Part shown: positions 18,251 through 26,732 of the stretch, in pieces | Layout of the letters: every line of letters starts with the position of its first letter | Numbering within the stretch: position 1 is the stretch's first letter | From: Kribbella kalugense | Lineage (GTDB): Bacteria; Actinomycetota; Actinomycetes; Propionibacteriales; Kribbellaceae | Reading direction: 5' to 3' | DNA length: 64,000 bases | Assembly: GCF_004365875.1 (NCBI RefSeq) | Contig: NZ_SODF01000004.1 | Location: 248,001 to 312,000 of the forward strand | Notes under the pieces: model-generated | Databases searched by the model: none | The model's input: the letters and a program-made list of their open reading frames with translations, nothing else | Told to the model about the DNA's origin: nothing | Position numbers and translations under genes: made by a program

Positions 18251-18362
18251 TGTTCCTCCGTGGATGCGGTCAGAGTGACCGTGCGCGAGGAGACTACTCC
18301 GCTTGGCCCGGCGATCGCACTTTCCAACTGGGAGCGTCGCGATGTTAACGCGGACTTTTCCC

Positions 18363-18405
18363 TGTCCTGTCTCGTGTCCTGTCGCTGTCCTGTCTCGGAC
18401 AGGAC
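18363..18405. promoter_or_regulatory. Three direct repeats TGTCCTGTC plus an inverted copy
   Basis: TGTCCTGTC occurs at 18363, 18375 and 18386 (spacing 12 and 11 bp). The third copy forms a perfect dyad GTCCTGTC-TCG-GACAGGAC (18387-18405). The array lies in the 252-bp divergent gap between arfA and the winged-helix regulator. Direct repeats at about 11 bp are what OmpR/PhoB-type winged helices bind, so the adjacent regulator is the first candidate. Confidence 0.6.
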
Positions 18406-18502
18406 GCATATGTGCCAGCCCGGTGCGCTGCGAATCCCTTGACTTAGTTCGTGCCGTGAACCGTACTTGTGGCGGGCTGGATCAACTGGGGAGGGGCTAG
18501 CT

Positions 18503-19042
18503 GTGTTGTCGATGGAGACGCCGTCCGACTCATCGCTGATCATCGGCGTGGCCGCGTCCACGGCCGAACGGGTCAACCTGGCACGCCTGCTCGGCGAGGC
18601 CGACGCACTGCTGCTGGTGTCGAGCGCGGACCAGGCACGCGCGTTCCTGGAGCTGACCGGCGTCACCGCGGCCGGTCCGGTGCTGGCGCCGCCAACGGTG
18701 CTGCAGCCGGCTCCGATCAAGGCGGTGCCCGCGATGGCGGCGCCCGCGCCGGTCGGCGAGTTGCGCCTGGACGTCGACCGGCGCGTGGTCCGCTGGAAGG
18801 ACCGCGAGATGCCGCTGACCCGGCTCGAGCACGACTTCCTGCACTGCCTGGTGACCGAGCCCGGCCGGGTCTGGACGTACCAGCGCCTGCACCACGCGGT
18901 CTGGGGCAACGAGCACCTCGGCCACGGCTCGCACATCCACTCGGTGGTCAAACGCCTCCGCCAGAAACTCGCGAACCTCGGCGCCACCGTCACCATCCAC
19001 GCCGTCCGCGGCGTCGGCTTCCACCTACTTCCCGCTACCTGA
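18503..19042 (+). CDS. Winged-helix (OmpR/PhoB-type) regulator with vestigial receiver-like N-terminus
   Basis: The protein has 179 residues. The start is GTG 18503, 6 nt after GGAGGGG; ATG 18512 is the alternative. Residues ~10-45 look like the first beta-alpha-beta-alpha units of a receiver domain (LIIGVAASTAERVNLARLLG, ALLLVSSADQARAFLE). They lack the phospho-acceptor Asp region and the rest of the fold. A Pro/Ala linker leads to a complete Trans_reg_C domain (LTRLEHDFLHCLVTEPGRVW, HSVVKRLRQKLANLGATVTI, VRGVGFHLL). A close relative lies at 24694. With no kinase nearby it is probably a one-component regulator. Plausible targets are the divergent arf operon and its own gene. Confidence 0.85.
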   Translation: MLSMETPSDSSLIIGVAASTAERVNLARLLGEADALLLVSSADQARAFLELTGVTAAGPVLAPPTVLQPAPIKAVPAMAAPAPVGELRLDVDRRVVRWKDREMPLTRLEHDFLHCLVTEPGRVWTYQRLHHAVWGNEHLGHGSHIHSVVKRLRQKLANLGATVTIHAVRGVGFHLLPAT

Positions 19043-19048
19043 TCGGGG

Positions 19049-19054
19049 TAGCGT
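19049..19054 (+). promoter_or_regulatory. -10 box driving the ZTP riboswitch transcript
   Basis: TAGCGT is followed by 7 nt and then G19062, the first base of the riboswitch P1 stem. The transcript would therefore begin exactly at the aptamer. The box lies just after the stop of the regulator gene; no strong -35 hexamer is seen. Confidence 0.6.
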
Positions 19055-19061
19055 TCACCCT

Positions 19062-19139
19062 GGACCGTGACTGGCGCGTGAGGTGGGCCAACCACCGGGG
19101 AGCGGTCTCGTCTCGACGACGTGTGCCGTGCGCCTGGGC
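19062..19139 (+). ncRNA. ZTP (pfl motif) riboswitch aptamer
   Basis: All conserved blocks of the pfl/ZTP aptamer are present in order. P1 is GGACCG (19062-19067) with CGGTCT (19103-19108). The CGTGACTGGCG block is at 19066-19076. P2 is GGTGG (19082-19086) with CCACC (19092-19096), closed by GCCAA. GGGGAGCG is at 19097-19104. After a variable linker with a small hairpin (CGTC-TC-GACG, 19109-19118) comes the 3' block CGCCTGGGC (19131-19139), which forms P3 and the pseudoknot. This class binds ZTP/ZMP (AICAR), which builds up when 10-formyl-tetrahydrofolate is short, and it normally turns on folate and purine genes. Here it precedes a dihydropteroate synthase. Confidence 0.93.
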
Positions 19140-19162
19140 TTCTGGGATCTACCGGGAGGCCC
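19136..19162 (+). promoter_or_regulatory. Expression platform: Shine-Dalgarno sequestering stem
   Basis: GGGCTTCTGG (19136-19145) can pair with CCGGGAGGCCC (19152-19162) with one bulged G and three G-U pairs. This buries the ribosome site GGGAGG (19154-19159). The left arm begins inside the aptamer's 3' block CGCCTGGGC. Ligand-bound pseudoknot and SD-sequestering stem are therefore mutually exclusive, which predicts translational activation by ZTP. Confidence 0.65.
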
Positions 19163-19165
19163 GGC

Positions 19166-20023
19166 ATGGTGCGACCGCGGTTGGTGGGGATCGTCAACGT
19201 CACAAGGGATTCGTTCTCCGATGGGGGACGGTATCTGTCGCCCGGGGACGCGATCGCGCACGCGAAGGAGTTGCGCGCGGCGGGTGCGGATGTGGTCGAA
19301 CTCGGGCCGGCGTCGAGTCATCCGGATGCGGAGAAGGTGTCGCCGGGGGAGGAGATCGAGCGGCTGACCGGGGTGATCCACGCGCTGGAGGGGATCCCGT
19401 GGGGTGTGGATTCCTATCACCCCGAGACCCAGCGGTTCGCGGCGGCGCGGGGTGCGTCGTACCTGAACGACATCCAGGGCTTCCCAGATCCGCGCCGGTA
19501 CGGCGAACTGGCCGGGCTCAGGTGTCAGCTGGTGGTGATGCACTCGATACAGCGGCACGGCCCGGCGACTCGGGTGTGGACGGATCCGCGGTCGATCTGG
19601 TCGTCCATCGAGGACTTCTTCGACCAGCGGATCGCGGACCTCGAGGCAGCGGGTATCGCGCGCGACCGCTTGATCCTCGACCCCGGCCTCGGCTACTTCC
19701 TCGGCAGTACGCCGGAACCGTCGGTAGCCGTGCTCGGAGAGCTCGGGCGGTTGAAGGCGCGCTACGGCCTGCCGGTGCTGGTCTCACCTTCGCGGAAGTC
19801 CTTTCTGCGGGCGATCACCGGCACCAGCCTCGCCGGCATCGGGCCGGCGACCCTCGCGGCGGAGCTCACCGCAGCTGATCAGGGCGCGACCTACATCCGC
19901 ACCCACGACCCCGCAGCCCTCTCCGACGCCCTCGCCGTCCGCGCCGCGCTCACCGCGAACAGAACGGGACCGGCCCCCGTCCCGAAGGACGAGGGCCGGC
20001 CTGGCTATCGCGTGACTACTTGA
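19166..20023 (+). CDS. Dihydropteroate synthase of the Sul (sulfonamide-insensitive) type
   Basis: Catalyses condensation of 6-hydroxymethyl-7,8-dihydropterin diphosphate with p-aminobenzoate to dihydropteroate. The protein has 285 residues; ATG 19166 is 6 nt after GGGAGG. Motifs in order are GIVNVTRDSFSDGG (8-21), ELGPASSHPDAE (45-56), SYLNDIQGFPDP (98-109), LVVMHS (122-127), LILDPGLGYFLGSTPE (169-184), SPSRKSFLRA (207-216), and TYIRTHDP (242-249). These match, from memory, the plasmid enzymes Sul1/Sul2 (GPASSNPDA, LDPGMGFFLGAAPETSL, RTHEP) rather than ordinary FolP, which has DVGGESTRPGA and a different loop after DPG. It is controlled by a ZTP riboswitch. The tail after ~265 is dispensable-looking. 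It overlaps the convergent subtilase gene by 8 bp. Drug insensitivity itself is inferred. Confidence 0.9.
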   Translation: MVRPRLVGIVNVTRDSFSDGGRYLSPGDAIAHAKELRAAGADVVELGPASSHPDAEKVSPGEEIERLTGVIHALEGIPWGVDSYHPETQRFAAARGASYLNDIQGFPDPRRYGELAGLRCQLVVMHSIQRHGPATRVWTDPRSIWSSIEDFFDQRIADLEAAGIARDRLILDPGLGYFLGSTPEPSVAVLGELGRLKARYGLPVLVSPSRKSFLRAITGTSLAGIGPATLAAELTAADQGATYIRTHDPAALSDALAVRAALTANRTGPAPVPKDEGRPGYRVTT

Positions 20024-23000
20024 TCGACTTCAGGGCGAAGTTTTCGGTGACCGGCGTACCGGCGACCAGCTTCGTGGTGCGGGTTTGGGGCTTATAGCCG
20101 TCCTTGGCGGCGATCAGGGTGAGCGGGTTGTTGCGACGGTCGAGCCAGTAGGCGTACTTACCGTCCTTGTCGGTGATGAAGGTGTACGACTGCGCCCACG
20201 AGTCCACCTCGACGGTCGCGCCCGGGAGGGCGGCGGTGGCGCCGGACGAGCTGACGCCCGTGACGGTGCCCAGCAGCTTGCTCCACGTGCTCGGCGGGGT
20301 GACGTTCATCGTCACGCCGACCGGTGCGACCGTGTAGGGGGTGTTCTCGCCGATCGTCACGGCGCCGCTGTACGCGCCGGGCTGGTCGACGTTCGCGGTG
20401 AGCGTGACCTTGACCGTCGTCGACTGTCCCGGGGCCAGGGTGGCCTCGGTCTTGTCGAGCGACATCCAGCTCACGTCCGCCGACGACTCGGTGCAGTCCT
20501 CGAGACCCGGCAGGGCCTCGCTGTCCGCGGTAGCGGTGAAGCCACCCGACGAACCACCGACCTTGTAGAAGCCACACGCCGCACCACCGCGGTACCGCGG
20601 CAGGTTGGCGTTCGGCAGTGCGGTCCAGCTGTCCGACGACGGGTCGTACGAGAACCCGGCGTTGGTGACGGCACCGGCCTGGACACCGCCGACGATCAGC
20701 AGCTTTCCGCCGGCAACGGCGTACGACGCCGCCCAGTGGTCGGCCGGAGCGTCCGCGATCGCGGTCCAGGAGTCGGCTCCCGGGTCGTAGACGTACGCCG
20801 ACTTCAGCGAGTTCACGCCATCGTTACCGCCGGCGCAGTACACCTTGCCGTCGATGGCGCCGCAGGACGCGAACGCGACCGACTGCGGGTAGTTCGCCAG
20901 CGTCTGCCACGCGTTGGCGCCCGGGTCGTACCGGACCACCGTGTTGCTCATCGGCGTGCAGTTGGCGGTCGTGCAGCCGCCGATGGCGTACAGCTTGCCG
21001 TCAGCGACAGCCTGACCGGCCGCGGCCCGAGGTGCCGGGTTGTCCGCCACGGCGGTCCAGGCGTTGGCAGCCGGGTCGTACGACCAGGTCGCCGGGTCCG
21101 GACCGGCATCGGCCCAACCGGAGCTGGCGATGATCTTGCCACCCACGACACCGACCGTGACGGCGTTGCGAGCACCCGGCAGCGGTGCGATCGCCGTCCA
21201 GGCCATCGACGCCGGGTCGTACACGTAGCTGTTGGCAGTCGACGCACTACCGTTGCCACCGCCGAGCGAGTACGTCTTGCCGTCGAGGCTGACCACCCGG
21301 TTGTCCATCACGGTCGCCGGGTAGTCGGCGATGTCGGTCCACGGAGCCGCCTGCGGCTTCGCGGCGACCGGCGCGGTGCCGGTCTTGCCCGACAGCATCC
21401 GGGCGAACGAGGTGCTGACGGCGATCCGCTGCAGCGGCGCGCCGGCCCCGGTCTCCACCTGTGCCTTGGTCGTCTTGGTGCCGTTCGCGTTCTCGAGGAC
21501 GAACCCGCTGTCCTTCTCACCGAACTTCACGTCGACGTCCGCGCCGCCGGTGTTGGTGACCTTGAACGACTTGGTCACGGTGCCGGTCGGCAGCTTCAGG
21601 TTGCCGGTGATGGCGCCCGGCGTGACGGCCAGCTGACCGGCCTTGAGCGTGTAGTCGGCCGTGGTGGTCCAGTCGGCCTCGACCGGGACGGTCGCGGTCA
21701 CGCTGGTGTAGTTGCCGGCCTTGGCGGTGAAGCTCTGGTCGCCGTCCGCCGACGAGTACAGCCAGTAGAACCCGTCGTTCAGACCGGTGTCCTCGGGCGT
21801 CGCCATGGTGGTCCCGGACTCGGTGCTGCCGTCACGAGTGACGACCGCGCCGTTCAGGAAACCGCCGGTGTTGGCGTCGTTGATGTTGCCGACGACGAGA
21901 CCGCCGCCGGTCGGCTCACAGGTGATCTGGCTGCCGATCAGCACGCTGTCGACCTCCCACCACCATTCGAACGACGCGTCGTAGTAGTGGAACCGGACCT
22001 GTACGGCGGACTTGCCGGCCGCCTGCGGGATCGCGATCTCCTTGACTCCGCGGGCGTCCGCGGCCTGGGCCAGCACGTTGGTCCAGGTGGTGCCGCCGTC
22101 GATCGACAGGTCGACATCGGCCTTCTCGCCGCTGAGGTAGTTCAGGTCCTCGTTGAACCGGATCACCGGAGCGGTGACCGCGCTCAGGTCGACGACCGGG
22201 CTGACCAGCGACGTGTCCTGCGAGCCGGCGCCGCCGTAGTGGTCGCTGTCGACGATCGCGAACTTGCCGCTGCCGCCGGACAGGTTGCCCCGGTTGCCCG
22301 GGTCGTTGAACTGCCAGACCTGGCCGTTGCCCTTGTTGTCGGCGACGGTCCAGCCGCTCGGCGCGGCACCGGAGTCGAACGTCTCGTAGACGCCGTCCGA
22401 GCCGTACTTGTAGCCGGGCGCGGTGGTGCAGGCGTCAGAGCTGACCGGTACCGCGATGTTCTTGGTCAGGTTGCCGCTGCCGACCGTGATCGGCTGGCTG
22501 ACGGTCTGGTAGCCCGGGTACTTCGCCTCGACCTTGAGCGAGTACGCCGCACCGGACGGGACCTTCAGGCTGTAACGGCCGTTGCTCGGGGTCGTGTAGT
22601 CGAACACGCCACCCGGACCCTCGACCGACACCTTCGCGTACAGCGGCCAGCCGTGGCCGGAGCCGTCCGTGACGGTGCCACCGACGCTCACCTGCGGAGT
22701 GCTCTCCAGGGCGAAGTCCTTGGTGGTGGTCTGACCAGTGGTGATGGTGGCCGTCGCCGTAGCGGTCTTGTACCCGAAGGACGCGACCGTGAGGGCGTAG
22801 TCACCAGCCGGCAGTACGGACGAGAACGTGCCGTTGCTGCTGGTGGTCAGGACCTTGTCGGCCTGACCGTCCTGGTGCACCGTCACGCTGGCGCCGGCGA
22901 GTGCGGCACCACCGGTGGCGGCGGTGACCGTACCGGCGAGCGTGCCGGTGTCGCCGATCGGTGCGGCATTCAGCAGTGCCAGCGCGTCCAGTCGGCCCTG

Positions 23001-24431
23001 ACCGAAGGAGTTGTTGTTCTCCGGCGTACCGCCGCACTCGCTGTTCGGGGTGTCGATCGCGGTCTGGTTCAGCAGCGCCCGGGTGGCGTTGACGTCACCC
23101 TTGAGCGTTGGCGAGGCCGACCAGAGCAGTGCGATCGTGGCCGCGAGGTGTGGTGTGGCCATCGACGTACCGCTGAAGCTGCCGTAGGTGTTGCCCGGCA
23201 GGCTGGAGCGGACGTTGACGCCCGGGGCCGAGATGTTCGGCTTGATCGTGCCGTCCTGGCCGACACCGCGACCGGAGAACGACGCGATGTTGTTGTTGAT
23301 GTCGTAGGCGCCGGCCGAGTAGTTACTCGTCAGGCTGCCCGGAGAGCCGGAGGTGTTGCAGCCGCTCTCACCGCTGTTGCCGTTGGCGAACGCACCGAAG
23401 ATCCCGGACGCGGTCCAGGCCAGGGTGATGTCCTCCATGAACGGGTCGTTCGACGGCAGCGTCGAGCCCCACGAGTTGTTGATGACGTTCGGCCGCTTGC
23501 TCGCGTCCGGGTTCTGCCCGGCGAGGTCGGTCGGCTCGAGCATCCACTGGCCGGACGAGATCAGCGCGGCGTCGCTCGGGCAGCAGCCGTTCGCGGCGAT
23601 CCACTTCACGCCCGGGGCGACACCCACCTGGTTGCCCGCGCCGTCGTCGCCGACCATGGTGCCCATCGTGTGAGTGCCGTGGCCGTTGCCGTCGGACGGT
23701 GCGTTCGGCGAGGTGCCGGCCGCGTCGAACCAGTTGTAGTTGTGGTTGAAGGTGCCGTCACCGTTGTTGCCGCGGTACTGCTTCACCAGCGCCGGGTGGT
23801 CGTACTGCACCCCGGTGTCGATGCTCGCGACGGTGATGCCCTCGCCCTTGTCGCCGTACTGCGACCAGACCTGGTCCGCCTTGATGTTGGCGACGCCCCA
23901 CTCGACCGCCTGGACCGCCTTCTCCTGCTGGCCCGGGGTGACCTTCGGCACCTCGATCTGGGTCGGCGCGTAGAGACCCTCGACCTCGTTGTGGGTGGCA
24001 AGGTTCTGGGCCAGCGCGAGCGAGCCGCTCTCGATGCGGATCGCGTTCGTACCCCAGAACGCCTCGTACTTCACGTGCTGCGCGTCCAGCTCGGCGCGGA
24101 TCGTCGCCTGGCTGTCCGCGGCGGCCTTCTTCAGCGCGGCGGCCACTGCCGTGCCGCGCTCATTCCAGTTCGTGATCCTGCTGGCAGCGGTCAGGTCTGC
24201 CTTCGCGCCGAACCGGACCCAGTAGTCCGTGGCGGCCTTGGCGTCCTTGCCGTCCAGCTGCTTCAGCAGCTCCGGCTTGATCTTGGCAGCGGGCGTTGGC
24301 GTTGATTCCGGCTTGGTGGGTGGCGACGCCTGGGCCTGGCCGGCGGCGGCCATCCCGGACGCGACGACAGCCATCGCCGCCAGGGCACTCACCACGGATC
24401 TGGCGAGTCCCCTTCGTGGTTGATGTGACAT
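20016..24431 (-). CDS. Large secreted S8 subtilisin-like protease with carboxypeptidase-regulatory and Kelch-type domains
   Basis: The protein has 1471 residues. A Sec signal peptide (RRGLARSVVSALAAMAVVAS, cleavage near AQA) is followed by an inhibitor-like propeptide to about 175. The S8 domain follows, with Asp in VASIDTGVQYDHP, His in GNGHGTHTMGTMVG and Ser in FSGTSMATPHLAA; it ends near 490. Two or more carboxypeptidase-regulatory-like beta domains come next (GTLAGTVTAATGGAALAGAS; VSVGGTVTDGSGHGWPLYAK), then a jelly-roll-like region around 680-850. Five to six Kelch-like repeats span ~1040-1290 (YVYDPASMAWTAIAPLPGAR, DPGADSWTAIADAPADHWAA), followed by a final Ig-like and a regulatory-like domain. 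It is likely an extracellular protease with glycan or protein binding modules. A 262-bp divergent gap separates it from the regulator at 24694. Confidence 0.93.
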   Translation of the reverse strand: MSHQPRRGLARSVVSALAAMAVVASGMAAAGQAQASPPTKPESTPTPAAKIKPELLKQLDGKDAKAATDYWVRFGAKADLTAASRITNWNERGTAVAAALKKAAADSQATIRAELDAQHVKYEAFWGTNAIRIESGSLALAQNLATHNEVEGLYAPTQIEVPKVTPGQQEKAVQAVEWGVANIKADQVWSQYGDKGEGITVASIDTGVQYDHPALVKQYRGNNGDGTFNHNYNWFDAAGTSPNAPSDGNGHGTHTMGTMVGDDGAGNQVGVAPGVKWIAANGCCPSDAALISSGQWMLEPTDLAGQNPDASKRPNVINNSWGSTLPSNDPFMEDITLAWTASGIFGAFANGNSGESGCNTSGSPGSLTSNYSAGAYDINNNIASFSGRGVGQDGTIKPNISAPGVNVRSSLPGNTYGSFSGTSMATPHLAATIALLWSASPTLKGDVNATRALLNQTAIDTPNSECGGTPENNNSFGQGRLDALALLNAAPIGDTGTLAGTVTAATGGAALAGASVTVHQDGQADKVLTTSSNGTFSSVLPAGDYALTVASFGYKTATATATITTGQTTTKDFALESTPQVSVGGTVTDGSGHGWPLYAKVSVEGPGGVFDYTTPSNGRYSLKVPSGAAYSLKVEAKYPGYQTVSQPITVGSGNLTKNIAVPVSSDACTTAPGYKYGSDGVYETFDSGAAPSGWTVADNKGNGQVWQFNDPGNRGNLSGGSGKFAIVDSDHYGGAGSQDTSLVSPVVDLSAVTAPVIRFNEDLNYLSGEKADVDLSIDGGTTWTNVLAQAADARGVKEIAIPQAAGKSAVQVRFHYYDASFEWWWEVDSVLIGSQITCEPTGGGLVVGNINDANTGGFLNGAVVTRDGSTESGTTMATPEDTGLNDGFYWLYSSADGDQSFTAKAGNYTSVTATVPVEADWTTTADYTLKAGQLAVTPGAITGNLKLPTGTVTKSFKVTNTGGADVDVKFGEKDSGFVLENANGTKTTKAQVETGAGAPLQRIAVSTSFARMLSGKTGTAPVAAKPQAAPWTDIADYPATVMDNRVVSLDGKTYSLGGGNGSASTANSYVYDPASMAWTAIAPLPGARNAVTVGVVGGKIIASSGWADAGPDPATWSYDPAANAWTAVADNPAPRAAAGQAVADGKLYAIGGCTTANCTPMSNTVVRYDPGANAWQTLANYPQSVAFASCGAIDGKVYCAGGNDGVNSLKSAYVYDPGADSWTAIADAPADHWAASYAVAGGKLLIVGGVQAGAVTNAGFSYDPSSDSWTALPNANLPRYRGGAACGFYKVGGSSGGFTATADSEALPGLEDCTESSADVSWMSLDKTEATLAPGQSTTVKVTLTANVDQPGAYSGAVTIGENTPYTVAPVGVTMNVTPPSTWSKLLGTVTGVSSSGATAALPGATVEVDSWAQSYTFITDKDGKYAYWLDRRNNPLTLIAAKDGYKPQTRTTKLVAGTPVTENFALKSIK

Positions 24432-24693
24432 CTCTGCAGCCCCTCACTTGGAACGACCCCGAGTCGACTCCCCCGAGTCATTTGCTGCAGGAGGGCCCCC
24501 AAGCACTCTGCGTGCCCCCCAGGCTGCGGCATGTGACAACGCAAGCCTGACGTGGACCTTATGTGTCAGAACAACGTGGTAACAAGCACACCTGGTGAGC
24601 AACACGTGACTAGCTGTCGCGCCAATCGAAGCAACGTAGGCAAACGTTGGCATTCCGTTGACGATCCGAGGCAGATGTTGACATCGTGACCGG
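24432..24693. other. Divergent intergenic region between subtilase and winged-helix regulator
   Basis: No gene is seen. On the subtilase side lies GAGTCGACTC (24461-24470, perfect palindrome) followed after four C by GAGTC. On the regulator side lie the direct repeats listed separately. Clear sigma-70 boxes could not be assigned. Confidence 0.5.
24635..24666. promoter_or_regulatory. Three 10-11-bp direct repeats upstream of the regulator gene
   Basis: CGTAGGCAAA (24635), CGTTGGCATTC (24645) and CGTTGACGATC (24656) follow one another in tandem, with a further GTTGACATC at 24677. The period of 10-11 bp is that of OmpR/PhoB boxes. The array ends about 28 bp before the start codon of the regulator at 24694, so autoregulation is the simplest idea. 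Confidence 0.45.
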
Positions 24694-25305
24694 ATGGTCA
24701 CCGCCCGTGTCCCGTCCGCCCCGGACGTCGATCTGACCTCGGAGCCGTTCCCGCTACTGATAGCGGTCGCGGCTTCTGCTGAGCAGCGTGTCCGGTTGGC
24801 CGAGCTCGTCGACGACGTCGCTCCGTTGCTGCTGGTCTCCAGTCTCGACGAACTGCGCAAGCTGCTCGTTCCCGCCCAGCAACCCCCGCCGGCCGCTCCC
24901 GGTCACCCCGAACCTCCGGCGCCTGTCGCGGTCGACTCGACCGCGGCCGATGCCCCAGGAGACGAACCGGACGCCGACGTACTGACCATCGACCGAGCCA
25001 AGAACCGATCCCAGCCGGTCGCCCGCTGGCGAGGTCACGAGATCCAGCTGACCGAGCTCGAGCACGACCTGCTCACCCGGCTGATGTCGTTGCCGTTGCG
25101 TGTCTGGTCGTACGACGCTCTGCACCAGACCGTCTGGCCGGACCGGGATGTTCGCGGCACTGCCGACGTGCACTCGGTGGTGAAGCGCCTGCGCCGCAAG
25201 CTCGACGAGCTGGGTACGACGGTCACCATCGACGCCGTCCGCGGCATCGGGTTCCGTCTCACCGATCACCAACGCCCGATGATCACCGATCTGCGTGCGG
25301 GGTAG
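24694..25305 (+). CDS. Winged-helix (OmpR/PhoB-type) regulator, paralogue of the gene at 18503
   Basis: The protein has 203 residues. The architecture matches the regulator at 18503. A short receiver-like piece comes first (LLIAVAASAEQRVRLAELVD, PLLLVSSLDELRKLLV, ~20-58), then a Pro-rich linker. A complete Trans_reg_C domain follows (LTELEHDLLTRLMSLPLRVW, HSVVKRLRRKLDELGTTVTI, VRGIGFRLTDH). Canonical phosphorylation residues are missing, so it is probably not a classical response regulator. It is divergent from the subtilase gene, which makes that gene a candidate target. Its TAG stop is also the first three bases of the thrC -10 box. Confidence 0.85.
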   Translation: MVTARVPSAPDVDLTSEPFPLLIAVAASAEQRVRLAELVDDVAPLLLVSSLDELRKLLVPAQQPPPAAPGHPEPPAPVAVDSTAADAPGDEPDADVLTIDRAKNRSQPVARWRGHEIQLTELEHDLLTRLMSLPLRVWSYDALHQTVWPDRDVRGTADVHSVVKRLRRKLDELGTTVTIDAVRGIGFRLTDHQRPMITDLRAG

Positions 25306-25308
25306 TTT
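25303..25308 (+). promoter_or_regulatory. -10 box of thrC fused to the stop codon of the regulator gene
   Basis: TAGTTT begins with the TAG stop of the upstream regulator and ends 8 nt before the GTG start of thrC. A leaderless thrC transcript is predicted. Confidence 0.45.
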
Positions 25309-25316
25309 CTTCCGGT

Positions 25317-26474
<1,158 letters not shown>

Positions 26475-26512
26475 GCCCACCGCGAGAGGCAGGCCGCCAC
26501 CCGCGCCCGACC

Positions 26513-26635
26513 CAACCGACCGTCCGCTCTCCCGAGGCCATCTCAGGGGTCAACCCCCGAGCTGGCCGGTTGCGGAAGCGGATTCTGGCTGCGCAACCGA
26601 CAATCTGAGGGGTTGACCCCTGAGACGGTCGGTTG
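26513..26635. repeat. Three-tier nested inverted repeat (123 bp)
   Basis: Outer arms are CAACCGACCGTC (26513-26524) / GACGGTCGGTTG (26624-26635). Middle arms are TCTCAGGGGTCAACCCC (26541-26557) / GGGGTTGACCCCTGAGA (26609-26625), perfect over 17 bp. Inner arms are CGGTTGCG (26567-26574) / CGCAACCG (26592-26599). The arms nest, apart from a 2-bp overlap of the outer and middle right arms, so the whole can fold as one long hairpin or cruciform. It begins 38 bp after thrC and could act as a bidirectional terminator, a structured RNA, or a non-autonomous mobile element. No T-run or terminal duplication was recognised. Confidence 0.75.
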
Positions 26636-26732
26636 AGCGAGGCGAGTCGAGACGACTTGATGGCCAGCCTGTTTCCGGAAGAAAGTTTGCTCGTGGTGAC
26701 AGGGATGTTCCGCAAAGCGGTCCAGCCGTCTG

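Noticed and set aside
18363..18405. CRISPR-like repeats
   Set aside because: Repeats are 9 bp with 2-3 bp between them, far too short, and no cas genes exist in the window.
20085..24305. 1406-codon open frame on the plus strand
   Set aside because: It is the antisense shadow of the subtilase gene: Arg/Val/Asp-rich low-complexity translation without domains. High GC leaves long frames open on the opposite strand.
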